A stretch of DNA of 64,000 nt from CAZDKK01 sp964603725 (GTDB taxonomy: Bacteria; Eisenbacteria; RBG-16-71-46; CAIMUX01; WJJG01): contig CAZRWW010000014.1 in assembly GCA_964603725.1 (NCBI GenBank), positions 1-64,000 of the forward strand, written 5' to 3'. A model generated the notes under the pieces. That model saw only the letters and a list, made by a program, of their open reading frames with translations, ran no database searches and was not told the origin of the DNA. The position numbers and the translations under genes are program-made. This document shows positions 43,117-51,699 of the stretch, piece after piece (position 1 is the first letter of the stretch; each line of letters begins with the position of its first letter).

Positions 43117-44421
43117 ATGGCAGCGATAACAATCAGGGCACGGTGGTCTCGACGGTGGGAGTTGGCGTCGCACGCGGTGGTGCTTGTTGCGGGAACGACG
43201 CTGGCGTGGTGCGTGCCGGGTCATGCGGTCCAGGAAGTCGTGATCGACGGGGTACCCCACGTGCGGAACGGGGCCACGCCGGCTCAGGGTTCCGAGACCT
43301 GTCGGCTCGAAGAGCTCTGGCGCGTCGGGGGCGATGCGGAGGGCGGGCTGCTCCTGGGGCTGGTCAGCGATGTCGTCGCGGATGAGTCGGGCAACGTCTA
43401 TGTTCTCGATGCACAGCTCTGCCAGGTGCACGTCTTCTCGCCGGAGGGCAAGCCCCTGCGCACGCTCTTCCGGCAGGGGCAGGGACCCGGTGAGGTGCGC
43501 CGTCCGCGGGACATCCTGCTCACGCCGGACGGCGTGGGGGCCGCCGAGGAGTTCCCGGCCAAGGTCGTGATGGTGAATCGCTCCGGCGACCCGCTTCCGA
43601 ACCTGCCCGTCGGGGGCAGCGGCGCAGGCGCGAGCTCACCGGCTTCCCTGACGGCTGCCGAGCAAGGGGGCGGCAATGTCGTCCTCTCGGGGGCCCTCAG
43701 CCGCGATAGCGATCAGCCCGGGGTGTCCGACCGCACGTACTTCCTGGCCAGTTACGATGGCGCGGGAGTGGAACGGGCGCGCTATGCGGAGTCCCACGGC
43801 GCCTACAACTACAATGACTTTGTCTTCGCGGAACGCGAGCACTTGCCGCCCTTCTGGTGGGCCTTTGCCGTGGCCAAGGACGGGCGAGTCTATGTGGCGC
43901 CGTATCGCGACCGTTACGCTATCCACATCTATGAGGCCGATGGGAGGCTCCTGCGTGTGATTGAGCGCGATGCGCAACCCGCCGAGCGAACCGCCGAGGA
44001 GAGGAACCGGATGCAGCGGTTGCTGGAGGGGGCCATGGCGAGCCTGCGGATTCCGTATAGGATCGAAGTGGAGAATCGTGAGCCCATTCTATCGTTCTTC
44101 CACCGCCCGCTCCATCTGATGGCCGACGGAACGCTGTGGGTCACAGCCACCGAGGGCACCCGGCGCCAGCCCGGGGGCATCATGTGGACCTGCGACATTT
44201 TCAATCCGGCCGGGGAGTACATCAAGCGCGTGTCGCTGGCCTGCGACGGTGACGGCTACAATGACTGCTTGTTCTTCGTAGGCGACAACCGCTTTGTCCT
44301 GATCAAGGGCTACGCCGACGCCTTGGCTGCCCAGTTCGGCCGCGGTACCGTCGTGTCGGCCGAGGGCGAGGAGCCGCCGGTGCCGGAGGTGGTGTACTAC
44401 CGGGTCGCGGGAAGAGATTGA
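43117..44421 (+). CDS. Secreted six-bladed beta-propeller protein (paralogue A)
   Basis: GGGAGGGAG at 43106-43114 sets ATG 43117 and a 434-residue product with a signal peptide (LASHAVVLVAGTTLAWCVPG). The body is a propeller of the 6-bladed/NHL-like group: LVSDVVADESGNVYVLDAQL, CQVHVFSPEGKPLRTLFRQG, VAKDGRVYVAPYRDRYAIHI, then MADGTLWVTATEG. A matching paralogue lies at 50433-51614 with the same QGxGPGE motif and the same RDRY[AE]I segment. There is no C-terminal sorting domain. The function is unknown; related propellers mediate protein contacts or bind sugars. It lies 279 bases from the LytS gene, and that gap holds no gene. Confidence 0.83.
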   Translation: MAAITIRARWSRRWELASHAVVLVAGTTLAWCVPGHAVQEVVIDGVPHVRNGATPAQGSETCRLEELWRVGGDAEGGLLLGLVSDVVADESGNVYVLDAQLCQVHVFSPEGKPLRTLFRQGQGPGEVRRPRDILLTPDGVGAAEEFPAKVVMVNRSGDPLPNLPVGGSGAGASSPASLTAAEQGGGNVVLSGALSRDSDQPGVSDRTYFLASYDGAGVERARYAESHGAYNYNDFVFAEREHLPPFWWAFAVAKDGRVYVAPYRDRYAIHIYEADGRLLRVIERDAQPAERTAEERNRMQRLLEGAMASLRIPYRIEVENREPILSFFHRPLHLMADGTLWVTATEGTRRQPGGIMWTCDIFNPAGEYIKRVSLACDGDGYNDCLFFVGDNRFVLIKGYADALAAQFGRGTVVSAEGEEPPVPEVVYYRVAGRD

Positions 44422-44898
44422 CGGCGGGTCAAGATCGGGGTGACGGGCTGGCGCGGGGCCAGCGGCAGAGTGGTCTCCGCCTCGCCCACCAGCACGAATC
44501 CCGCCCAGTAGAACGGATGCGCGGTCTCCGGCCGCCCCCGCAGCTCGGCTTGCGCGCGCCCGGCAGTCGCGGCGCATCCGGATCCCCCGCGGCGCAAAAG
44601 GCTCGCAGGCCCATCTCGCCCGAACCCTCCGGGCAAGGGCCTGTGCCCCGATGCCACATGAGGACCGTTGCGCTCGGCACCGTGACCCATTCGCGCGCAG
44701 GAGCATCCCGTGTAGGAGCATCTTGCGCGCGGAGCAGATCGACCCCGCTCGCGAGCAGGGCCCAGGGAATCAGATGAAGCGCGCCGTCGGGGCAGACGAT
44801 GATCCGGCGGCTGGCGCCGATTTCCTCCCGCACGTCTCCGAGGAGTGACCGGGCCACCTCCGCCAGAATCTCGCCCATCGTCGCTTCGTCCAGGACCG
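44397..44898 (-). pseudogene. CHAT-domain protease fragment with internal deletion
   Basis: On the minus strand, codons from about 44890 give a CHAT-type beginning (EILAEVARSLLGDVREEI, RRIIVCPDGALHLIPWALLA, VTVPSATVLMWH). The frame then reaches a GDPDAPRLPGAR segment, the usual marker in the middle of the domain, and in another frame passes straight to HPFYWAGFVLVGEAE, the conserved end. The stretch that carries the catalytic His and Cys is missing. The fragment also has no upstream TPR region. It is a deleted and frameshifted relic. Confidence 0.65.
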
Positions 44899-45164
44899 TC
44901 TTGGCCCTGCCAGCGCCCAACCCGACGACGGGCGAGGTGACGCTCACCTTCGAGCGTGGCGGATCTCAACCACTCGACGCGGAGGTCCTCGACACCCAGG
45001 GCCGGGTGATCCGCCGGCTCGCGGTCACCGCCCCGGAGGGTCTGGGACTCATCCGGTGGGACGGGCGCGTCGAGGGTGGGCTGCCGGCTGCGGCGGGGAC
45101 CTACTACCTGCGTCTGCGCTCCGGGAGCGCGACGGCCGCGCGACCGCTCGTTCTGCTGCGCTGA
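44898..45164 (+). pseudogene. Orphan FlgD-like/type IX-like C-terminal sorting domain
   Basis: The plus-strand frame from about 44901 encodes LPAPNPTTGEVTLTFERGG, LDTQGRVIRRLAVTAPEG, IRWDGRVEGG, AAGTYYLRLRSG and a final RPLVLLR, the complete terminal sorting domain of a secreted protein. The rest of that protein is absent. The frame upstream is the antisense of the CHAT fragment, so the boundary at about 44898 is a rearrangement junction between two broken genes. Confidence 0.65.
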
Positions 45165-45300
45165 TGCGCCTCTCGCCTCTGATAGCGCCAGCGGGGCAGG
45201 ATCTCCGCGTGCCAAGTGATGTCGGGCGCATGGCAAGATCCCCGCGCGATCGCTCTTTCGGAAGGCACAGGCCATGGGAATGGGCAGGTGTCCCGCTGCA

Positions 45301-46410
45301 CTATCGCACGAGGATCAGCCTTCCCCGATACTCCTCGGCCCCGCACACCACGCGGTGGAAGTAGGCGCCGGTCGCCGCAGGCTGGCCGCCCGTCTCCGTG
45401 CGGTCCCACACCGCCCGAAAGATGCCCGCTCCCTGAGGCCGGTCGACGAGCTGTCTCACCAGTCGGCCCTCCGCATCCAGGATCGAGATCCGCAGCCGCG
45501 ATCCGGCCAAGTGCGCGGGTACGCGGTAGGCCAGAGTAACGCTGGCGAGCGCCGGACTCGGAGCTGCCCAGGCCTGGAGCGGGCCGTGGGCTGAAAGCCG
45601 AGTCTCCAGGTCCGGAACGCCCGTGACGTCGGCGCAGCCAATGGGCAGCGCCCCGATCTGGCCGCACTCCGGGTTGTTCTCGGCTGCGCATGGCGACGTG
45701 TTGAAGAGCGCGAGATCGCCCGCCGGCAGATCGCAGAAGAGGGGATCCAGGGAGATGTTTCCGTTGATGCCCGCATAGCCCTCGAGGCCACCCGTGTAGT
45801 CACCGCCCGCATTGCCCCAGACATCGCAGCAGGACGCACTGGCCTGGCTCGCCTGAGTACAGTGCACGCCATTGCCAACGAGGTTGCTGGCCACAATGCA
45901 ATGCTCGAGCGTCAGGCTGGATGAGCTGCGAGCGCAAGCACCCGCCCCGAGGTAGGCCTGGTTGGCGGCCAGTGTGCAACCTTCGAGCGCTGGCGAGGAG
46001 CTGTAGTAAGCATAGAGCCCCCCGCCCATGTTCGTCGCCGTCGAGCGCGTCAGCACGCAATGGATCAGACGAGGGGAGGCCTCGATGCAGGAGACCGCGC
46101 CACCGTACAACTGATAGCCGCCGGCGATCGTGATGTCGCGCAGTTCGACGTCGGCGTCGATCGCAAAGCCGCGGTGGGGTTCTTGCGCCGTGCCCTGGCA
46201 GTCGATGATGCAGGCGGACGGATCGCCGCCGGCGGAACGGATGATCACTGATTTGCCGAGGGTGAGCACATCCCGGTTGCCTTCGCCGGTGTAGACGCCG
46301 TCCGCGAGGACGATCGTGACGCCACTCCAGGCCGCATCCAGAGCGGCCTGAATGGTCGCGTACGTGCCGGTGCCATCGGGGCGCACCTGGAAGACGGATT
46401 GGCAGCCCAC
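45301..46410 (-). CDS. Parallel beta-helix protein with FlgD-like sorting domain (5' end lost or frameshifted)
   Basis: The 369 residues start inside the mature protein: VRPDGTGTYATIQAALDAA is the usual beginning of these right-handed beta-helix proteins, but no signal peptide precedes it. Helix rungs follow (AVSCIEASPRLIHCVLTRS, LEGCTLAANQAYLGAGAC), then a conserved block CCDVWGNAGGDYTGGLEGY with DPLFCDLPAGD. From about residue 270 comes a sorting domain (RISILDAEGRLVRQLVD, AVWDRTETGGQPAATGAYF, final GRLILVR). The first 166 bases overlap the end of the preceding beta-helix gene in another frame. It may be translated only by frameshifting, or it may be the dead downstream half of a fusion. 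A complete relative lies at 61940-63214. Confidence 0.6.
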   Translation of the reverse strand: MGCQSVFQVRPDGTGTYATIQAALDAAWSGVTIVLADGVYTGEGNRDVLTLGKSVIIRSAGGDPSACIIDCQGTAQEPHRGFAIDADVELRDITIAGGYQLYGGAVSCIEASPRLIHCVLTRSTATNMGGGLYAYYSSSPALEGCTLAANQAYLGAGACARSSSSLTLEHCIVASNLVGNGVHCTQASQASASCCDVWGNAGGDYTGGLEGYAGINGNISLDPLFCDLPAGDLALFNTSPCAAENNPECGQIGALPIGCADVTGVPDLETRLSAHGPLQAWAAPSPALASVTLAYRVPAHLAGSRLRISILDAEGRLVRQLVDRPQGAGIFRAVWDRTETGGQPAATGAYFHRVVCGAEEYRGRLILVR

Positions 46411-47372
46411 CAGCTGCTGCTCGATTCGGCAGAATTCCGTGTCACCACGTTTCGCCGCGCGGCGCCGGCCAGGAGGCAGATGCCACCCCCGCGCACATCG
46501 CCGTCACCCGAGCTCGTGCAGCAGTTCAGCTCCACCCAGTTGTCCCGCACCTCACAGGTGGCGTAGATGCCGCCGCCCGCAGCAGAGCTTTCCCCGGTGG
46601 CCTTGTTCCGGAACACCGTGTTGCCCTCGATCACGCAATCCTCCGGGCGGAGTGTTTCTGCATAGATGCCGCCGCCGCGCGCGTTGACGACGAAATCGTA
46701 GTTCGACACCGAGTTGTCGCTCAGCGTGTTACCTTTGATGACCGCAGGAATCGGGAGCGTGGCTGTGGCGCACAGGCAGATCCCTCCGCCCAGACCGGTG
46801 TTGGTCTCCGGACTGGTCACGCTCGCGTTGTTGCCCCTGATGATGTTCCCCTCGATCCACGGGGACGAGGCGCCGGAAGCGAAGATGCCCCCGGCGCAGC
46901 CCTGGGCGTATCCGGGCAGCTTGTTATCCCGAATGATGTTGTGGCGAATGATCGGCGAGCCCGAGAGGATCTCGATGCCGCGGCGGTTCGCGTACTCGCC
47001 ATTGTCGGCGCCCGTGATGGTGAACCCGTCGATGATCAGGCTGCGTCCCTCTCCGTTCTGGATCCGGATGGTCGGAGCGTCAGACGCGCCAAAGATGGTG
47101 GTCGCCGCGGGACCCTGTTCGGCCAGCAGCAGGATTTCCTTGCCGCCCAAGTCCAGGTTCTCCGTATAGGTTCCGGGTCGCACCAGCACGGTGTCGCCCG
47201 AAGTGGCCATGTTGATGCCGGCTGAGACGGTGGGCGCCTGATCAGGAACGATGATGGTGGCGGCCATGACCGGTGGAACGATGATGGTCGCCAGGATGGC
47301 GCTGATGACGATGCAGACGAAGGTGCTGTTCAGGACGAAAGGCGAACTTGAACGCAGGCCAGCGTTGCACAT
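46245..47372 (-). CDS. Secreted right-handed parallel beta-helix protein, C-terminus replaced
   Basis: ATG 47372 is preceded by GGAGGAGAG and starts a signal peptide (NSTFVCIVISAILATIIVPP). The mature part begins TIIVPDQAPTVSAGINMATS, a pectate-lyase-like or NosD-like beta-helix entry, and continues with rungs such as IIRHNIIRDNKLPGYAQGC, IEGNIIRGNNASVTSPET and VIEGNTVFRNKATGESSAAG. After NVVTRNSAESSSS the frame becomes Arg/Pro/Ser-rich and is the out-of-frame reading of the next beta-helix gene. The true C-terminal sorting domain is missing. The protein probably acts at the cell surface if still made. A gene fusion by deletion fits the sequence. Confidence 0.68.
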   Translation of the reverse strand: MCNAGLRSSSPFVLNSTFVCIVISAILATIIVPPVMAATIIVPDQAPTVSAGINMATSGDTVLVRPGTYTENLDLGGKEILLLAEQGPAATTIFGASDAPTIRIQNGEGRSLIIDGFTITGADNGEYANRRGIEILSGSPIIRHNIIRDNKLPGYAQGCAGGIFASGASSPWIEGNIIRGNNASVTSPETNTGLGGGICLCATATLPIPAVIKGNTLSDNSVSNYDFVVNARGGGIYAETLRPEDCVIEGNTVFRNKATGESSAAGGGIYATCEVRDNWVELNCCTSSGDGDVRGGGICLLAGAARRNVVTRNSAESSSSWWAANPSSRCAPMAPARTRPFRPLWMRPGVASRSSSRTASTPAKATGMCSPSANQ

Positions 47373-47491
47373 GACGCTCTCCTCCATCGGCCGCGCAGAA
47401 CTCCAGGTAGCGCTGTGTGGGTCCTTCGGCACGTGCTGCCGATACCTTCTCCGTCACTGCCTGAAGCGAACTGGAACTCCAGCCGAATAAA

Positions 47492-47520
47492 AGGATAGCA
47501 CTGACAGGACTATACGGCAA
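47492..47520 (-). promoter_or_regulatory. Putative promoter of the beta-helix gene
   Basis: Reading toward the gene, TTGCCG (47520-47515) is 17 bases from TATCCT (47497-47492). Each matches the sigma-70 consensus at four of six positions. It lies 120 bases before the ATG at 47372. Confidence 0.35.
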
Positions 47521-48072
47521 GGGGGCCAAGGGCATGCGGTCGGGATACTCCAGGTCGGCGATGACGCGCGCGATGCGAAGTCCCCTCCGCGGGCGCTCCC
47601 TGCGGTGACGTCCGCGCAGACACGCCTCAGCTCGCCGCCCATCAAGAAGATGCCGGAGCTGACCAGATCCGTGGTCGCCCTCAACAGGGCCGGCGAGGAG
47701 GCAGGCGCAGCGTGAGGGGGAACGCCGAGGCGCTCAGGGGAGCGAGGGCAGCGGAACGACCCCGCGCCTGTGCGGCAGCCGACAACGACGCCGGGCCTGT
47801 GCCACGGCTGGTAGGATCGGAGAGGCCGAGACGGCAGTCTGGCCGCCGAGTGAGGCCGGAGGAGGGTGCTGCTGCGCCCACCGCGCGCTCGCGCCCACCG
47901 GGGCACACAACTGGACCATTCGGGAGATCTGACTGTCCTCGGTAGGATCGGGTGGCGAACTACTCGCCGACATGCGGCCAGGAGGGGAGGGTGGCGCCGG
48001 TGCGCGTTGCCATCGCGGTCTGCTTGCTGTTCCTCTCCGGACTCTCTCGCTCGGCTGCCTTCGTCTTGTAGA
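47521..48072. other. Region without a supported gene
   Basis: Only overlapping short frames are seen. A minus-strand piece near 47580-47700 (TTDLVSSGIFLMGGELRRVC) and a second in another frame (RIARVIADLEYPDRMPLAP) look protein-like, which suggests a decayed gene of unknown family. Confidence 0.35.
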
Positions 48073-49641
48073 TCAATCGCCCGCCAGCGTCTCCAGGGCC
48101 CTGGCGGCGTTCGCGTTCTCCGGATTGAGCTCGAGCGACCGGCGGTAGCTGGCGATCGCCTTCTCCCGCTGGCCGGTCACCGCATAGGTCTCGCCCAGAC
48201 TGTCGTGGGCGTTGGCCGACGCGGGGAAGACCTCCGCGTTGAGCTCGAGAACCGCCACCGCATCCGTTTCCCGTCCCCACCAGAGCAGAAAGTGGTAGCC
48301 CAGCCAGTTGAGAACGGACTCGTCGAAGAGCACCGAATCGGGGTGCGCCGCGCGCAGCTCGGCGATCGCCGGGCGCGCGGCGGCCACGCCGCGCTCGATC
48401 ATGAGCTGCACGAGAGCGTCCGGCCGCGGCGGCGGCACCCGGCCGATCCTGCGCTCCACGCGGGCGATGGCGCCGCCCGCGAGGAGCGACGCGTCGTCGC
48501 CCATCGCCACGCGCGCCGCGGCCACCCGCCGCACGTAGGCGTCGCAGAAGATGCGGCAGCCGCGGGCGATCGCGCGCAGCACGGCCGGGCGGTCCCGGGT
48601 GACGGGTCCCCAGTAGCCTGGCACGGCCGAGGTGATGCCAAAGGCGGCGTACGACGTGCAGTCGCCGTGGTTGTCCGTGTCCGGCAGCAGCAGGTAGGAG
48701 TCGCCGTACACCTTGCGGTCGAAGAGGGTGCCGCCCGACTCTCGGTCGCGATCGGCGGGCACGAAGCGGGCCTGGAGCACGTGCAGCCAGGGGACCACAA
48801 AGCGCTTCTCGTCGTAGTCCGGATGGATGCCCGGCAGGCCGGAGAAGTGCGGCGTGAGGATGCCCGAGTCGAAGCTCGCGAAGGCGTCCACGTCGGGATT
48901 GCGCATGCAGAGCAGGAGCCCGGCCATGCCGCCCAGGTCGTAGCCGATCACGCCCAGGCGCTCCGGGTCTACGCAGGCGAACCCGCGCGCGCAAGCCAGC
49001 GTGAACTCCAGATCGCGCATCGCGGTCTCCAGGTCGACCACGTTCAGGTTCACGAGCCGGCTGTGCGTCCCGAGCAGCGGACAGGTGGCCACCACGTAGC
49101 CGTGGCTGGCGAGGTGCTCGGCCAGGACGAAGTGGGTCAGGGGCGACTCGTAGTACAACCCCTGCGCGATCAGCAGCAGCGGAAACGGCCCGGCCCCCGG
49201 CCGGGCGTCCCGCGCGGCGGCGGTCGGCTCATCGAGCAGGCGCGCACGGGCCGGCGCGTCCAGACCGCGGGCGAGGGGAATCGGCAGGGGCAGATCACCA
49301 TCCGCCGAGTCTGCGCCAACGGAGATCAGGTCGAAGTCCTCGGCCGCCATCCGCGCGTAGTCGCGGACCTTCAGCATTGAAGCCGCGCCCGCCGCCGCGG
49401 GGTACCAGACGTAGACGCGCATCGTACGCCCCGGCGTGCCGTTCGCGCGGGCGGGGTCGGCGGCTCCGCCGAAGGTCCGCCCGCCGTCGACATGGCTGAT
49501 GAGCTGGAAGCCCACCGCGTGCGGCCCGGCCTCGAGGCCGACCCAGACGGCGGGGGCGGCGGCGCGCGCGCAAGGGGTCAGGACCAGCATGACGCACGGA
49601 AGCAGAACGGCAAGACCGAGAATCGTGGACCGCGTGAGCAT
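48073..49641 (-). CDS. Secreted alpha/beta hydrolase-like protein with Asp in the nucleophile elbow and TPR tail
   Basis: ATG 49641 follows GGGAGGGGG and starts a signal peptide (ILGLAVLLPCVMLVLTPCARA), giving 522 residues. The core looks like dienelactone hydrolase or PAF-acetylhydrolase-like folds: TMRVYVWYPAAAG, FPLLLIAQGLYYESP, LASHGYVVATCPLLG and the nucleophile elbow GYDLGG with Asp235 where Ser or Cys is usual. A candidate His is in LLPDTDNHGDC (His325). The last 70 residues are TPR-like (AVLELNAEVFPASANAHDSL, REKAIASYRRSLELNPEN). Asp nucleophiles occur in epoxide hydrolases and haloalkane dehalogenases of the same fold. The substrate is unknown, and inactivity is also possible. Confidence 0.8.
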   Translation of the reverse strand: MLTRSTILGLAVLLPCVMLVLTPCARAAAPAVWVGLEAGPHAVGFQLISHVDGGRTFGGAADPARANGTPGRTMRVYVWYPAAAGAASMLKVRDYARMAAEDFDLISVGADSADGDLPLPIPLARGLDAPARARLLDEPTAAARDARPGAGPFPLLLIAQGLYYESPLTHFVLAEHLASHGYVVATCPLLGTHSRLVNLNVVDLETAMRDLEFTLACARGFACVDPERLGVIGYDLGGMAGLLLCMRNPDVDAFASFDSGILTPHFSGLPGIHPDYDEKRFVVPWLHVLQARFVPADRDRESGGTLFDRKVYGDSYLLLPDTDNHGDCTSYAAFGITSAVPGYWGPVTRDRPAVLRAIARGCRIFCDAYVRRVAAARVAMGDDASLLAGGAIARVERRIGRVPPPRPDALVQLMIERGVAAARPAIAELRAAHPDSVLFDESVLNWLGYHFLLWWGRETDAVAVLELNAEVFPASANAHDSLGETYAVTGQREKAIASYRRSLELNPENANAARALETLAGD

Positions 49642-49829
49642 GGAGCCCCCTCCCGTTCGGGTGATCGAATGCACGGGGGGCGCAGGAGAAGCATGGCACC
49701 GGGAGGGGGGTTCGTCAATGCCCGCGCGCCCGTGGTCGCAGGCGTGATTGTCCGCCGGGGCCGGGCCTCATCCGTCAGTCGCTATGCGAACGGCCATGGG
49801 TGAAGTGTGCTCGAAAAAGGCGCCGTGCC

Positions 49830-50271
49830 GGCCTGATGCCCACGGGCAGCGTGGGCACGCCGGGATTCGCACACGCGCTGGCGATCTCCCGGGAGCATCT
49901 CTGCGTCGCGTGCGGCTCCGATGGCCTTCAGGTGGTCGCAATCGCGGATCCAGGCCACCCCCAGGTCACTGGGCGCGTGGACACCGGTGGAATAGCATAC
50001 GGCGTGGCGGTCACGGGCAACCATGCGTTGGTGGTGGACTATGGGAGGCGTCTCCATCGCGGGCAACATTGCCTATGCCGTGGATGAGCTCCTGGGCCTG
50101 TGCGTGATCGACATCACGGATCCCCGGCACCCGAGGATCACGGGCGGTGCACAGGTTTCCGATGCCTGCACGGGGATATGCGCCACGGACGAGTGCCTCT
50201 GCCTGACGACCCTCGCCCTCGAGGGGACTGGATCGGGCCTGGTCGTATTGCCGGTGCAGTGCGACCATTGA
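49830..50271 (+). pseudogene. LVIVD-repeat propeller fragment with a lost repeat and frameshift
   Basis: The plus strand encodes two propeller pieces in different frames: HALAISREHLCVACGSDGLQ with VVAIADPGHPQVTGRVD and AYGVAVTGNHALVVDYG, then from about 50045 GVSIAGNIAYAVDELLGLCV and IDITDPRHPRITGGAQV. The join skips one repeat of about 35 residues and changes frame. There is no signal peptide or start site. The intact relative lies at 53632-55956. The preceding 190 bases hold no gene. Confidence 0.6.
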
Positions 50272-50432
50272 ACGGTCGGCCGCCGGAAGACGTCATGGCC
50301 TTCGATCCCGGGTGTCCGGCGTGGGAGGGCTTCCGCCCCCCAGCCGTACCCCGCAACTCGGGCACCCCCTCCACCCGGGCACGGTCTCCTCACGGTCAAG
50401 CGACTTGGGTTCCTTTTCCCGGGGAGGGAACG

Positions 50433-51614
50433 ATGAACGTAAGGTGGATAGCCCTCTTCGCGCTGGTCGCGTGTCCGGCCCTTGCGAACGCCGGCCTGCC
50501 GGACGCGGTCCGGATCCCCAATGGGCCCCAGCCCGCCGAGGGCGTCACGCGCCTTGATCTCGAAGAACTGTGGCGCGCCGGCGGCCTGAACGGCGACCTG
50601 CTCTTCGGCTTGATCGCCGACGTCGCCGCCGACGCGGCCGGCAACGTCTATGTCCTCGACAACCAGCTCTGCCAGGTGCGGGTGTTCTCGCCCCGGGGCG
50701 AGCACCTGCGCGACCTGAGCCGCCAGGGCGAGGGACCGGGTGAGATCCAGCAGCCAGCGGGTCTGGTGATGCTGCCGGACGAGACGCTGGGCATCATCAT
50801 GGGATATCCGGGCAAGATCGTCCGGATGAAGCTCGACGGCACGCCGGTGGGCAGTCTCTTTCCCACCGGGGACCCGGCCAAGGGCGGCTACGCCGTGCTG
50901 CGGGAGGTGCGTTTCCGTGACGGCACCCTGGTGGCCTGCGGCGCGTCCGTTTCGTTCGGCACCAACGGCACGGGCGCGAACAACCGCTTCATGTCGCTCA
51001 GCGATCTCGACTGCCAGAGCCCGCGCCGCTTCCTGGAGCGATCCGCTCCCCTGCAGCTCGCCGCCCGCAAGTTTGTCGAGGTCGACGACTACTACGTGAT
51101 CGGCCGCTGGGATCTGGCTCCCGACGGCCGCATCTATGCCGCTGCCGAGCGCGACCGCTACGAGATCTCCGTCTATGACCGCGCGGGCGAGCTCGTTCAG
51201 GTCATCGAGCGCTCATATGAGCCGCGCAAGCGCACGCAGGCGGAGAAGGACCGCGTGGGACTGGACACGATCGTCATGGTCAACGGCGAGGCGGTCCAGT
51301 TCGAGCGCTTCATCGAGGAGCACGACGAGTGCATCCGCCGCTTGGTCTCTGCCGCGGACGGCTCGATCTGGGTGCTGAGCCCGCACGGCGCGACCAACCA
51401 GCCGGAAGGCGTCCTCGAGACGTGGGACGTCTTCGACGCCAGCGGCCGCTTCCGCCGGCAGGTGGCCGTGCCGCTGGGCCACGAGATGCGCTCGGGCGTC
51501 ACCTTCTTCCCCGCCCGCGACCTGCTGGTCGCGGTCAAGGGCGGCGGCGACCAGCCGGCGGAAGAAGAAGCGGAGGTCGAGCCGCTGGAAGTGATCTGCT
51601 ATCGCATGCGGTAG
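50433..51614 (+). CDS. Secreted six-bladed beta-propeller protein (paralogue B)
   Basis: GGAGGG at 50423-50428 sets ATG 50433 and a 393-residue product with a short signal peptide (RWIALFALVACPALANAG). The body is very like the 43117-44421 protein: LEELWRAGG, GLIADVAADAAGNVYVLDNQ, CQVRVFSPRGEHLRDLSRQG, LAPDGRIYAAAERDRYEISV, then AADGSIWVLSPHG. It ends with an acidic tail (EEEAEVEPLEVICYRMR). The longer upstream frame has no ribosome site and overlaps the LVIVD relic. The two paralogues lie seven kilobases apart in the same direction. Function is unknown. Confidence 0.83.
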   Translation: MNVRWIALFALVACPALANAGLPDAVRIPNGPQPAEGVTRLDLEELWRAGGLNGDLLFGLIADVAADAAGNVYVLDNQLCQVRVFSPRGEHLRDLSRQGEGPGEIQQPAGLVMLPDETLGIIMGYPGKIVRMKLDGTPVGSLFPTGDPAKGGYAVLREVRFRDGTLVACGASVSFGTNGTGANNRFMSLSDLDCQSPRRFLERSAPLQLAARKFVEVDDYYVIGRWDLAPDGRIYAAAERDRYEISVYDRAGELVQVIERSYEPRKRTQAEKDRVGLDTIVMVNGEAVQFERFIEEHDECIRRLVSAADGSIWVLSPHGATNQPEGVLETWDVFDASGRFRRQVAVPLGHEMRSGVTFFPARDLLVAVKGGGDQPAEEEAEVEPLEVICYRMR

Positions 51615-51699
51615 CGACCAGCGAGTGGGGGAGGTGGCGAACACCCAGTCATCGCTGACCAGCGCCGCCATCCGCGCGCGCCGTGTCCGCGGGGGTGGT

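Noticed and set aside
47712..47945. Plus-strand short frame
   Set aside because: Composition is Arg/Pro/Ala-rich with no ribosome site or recognisable motif.
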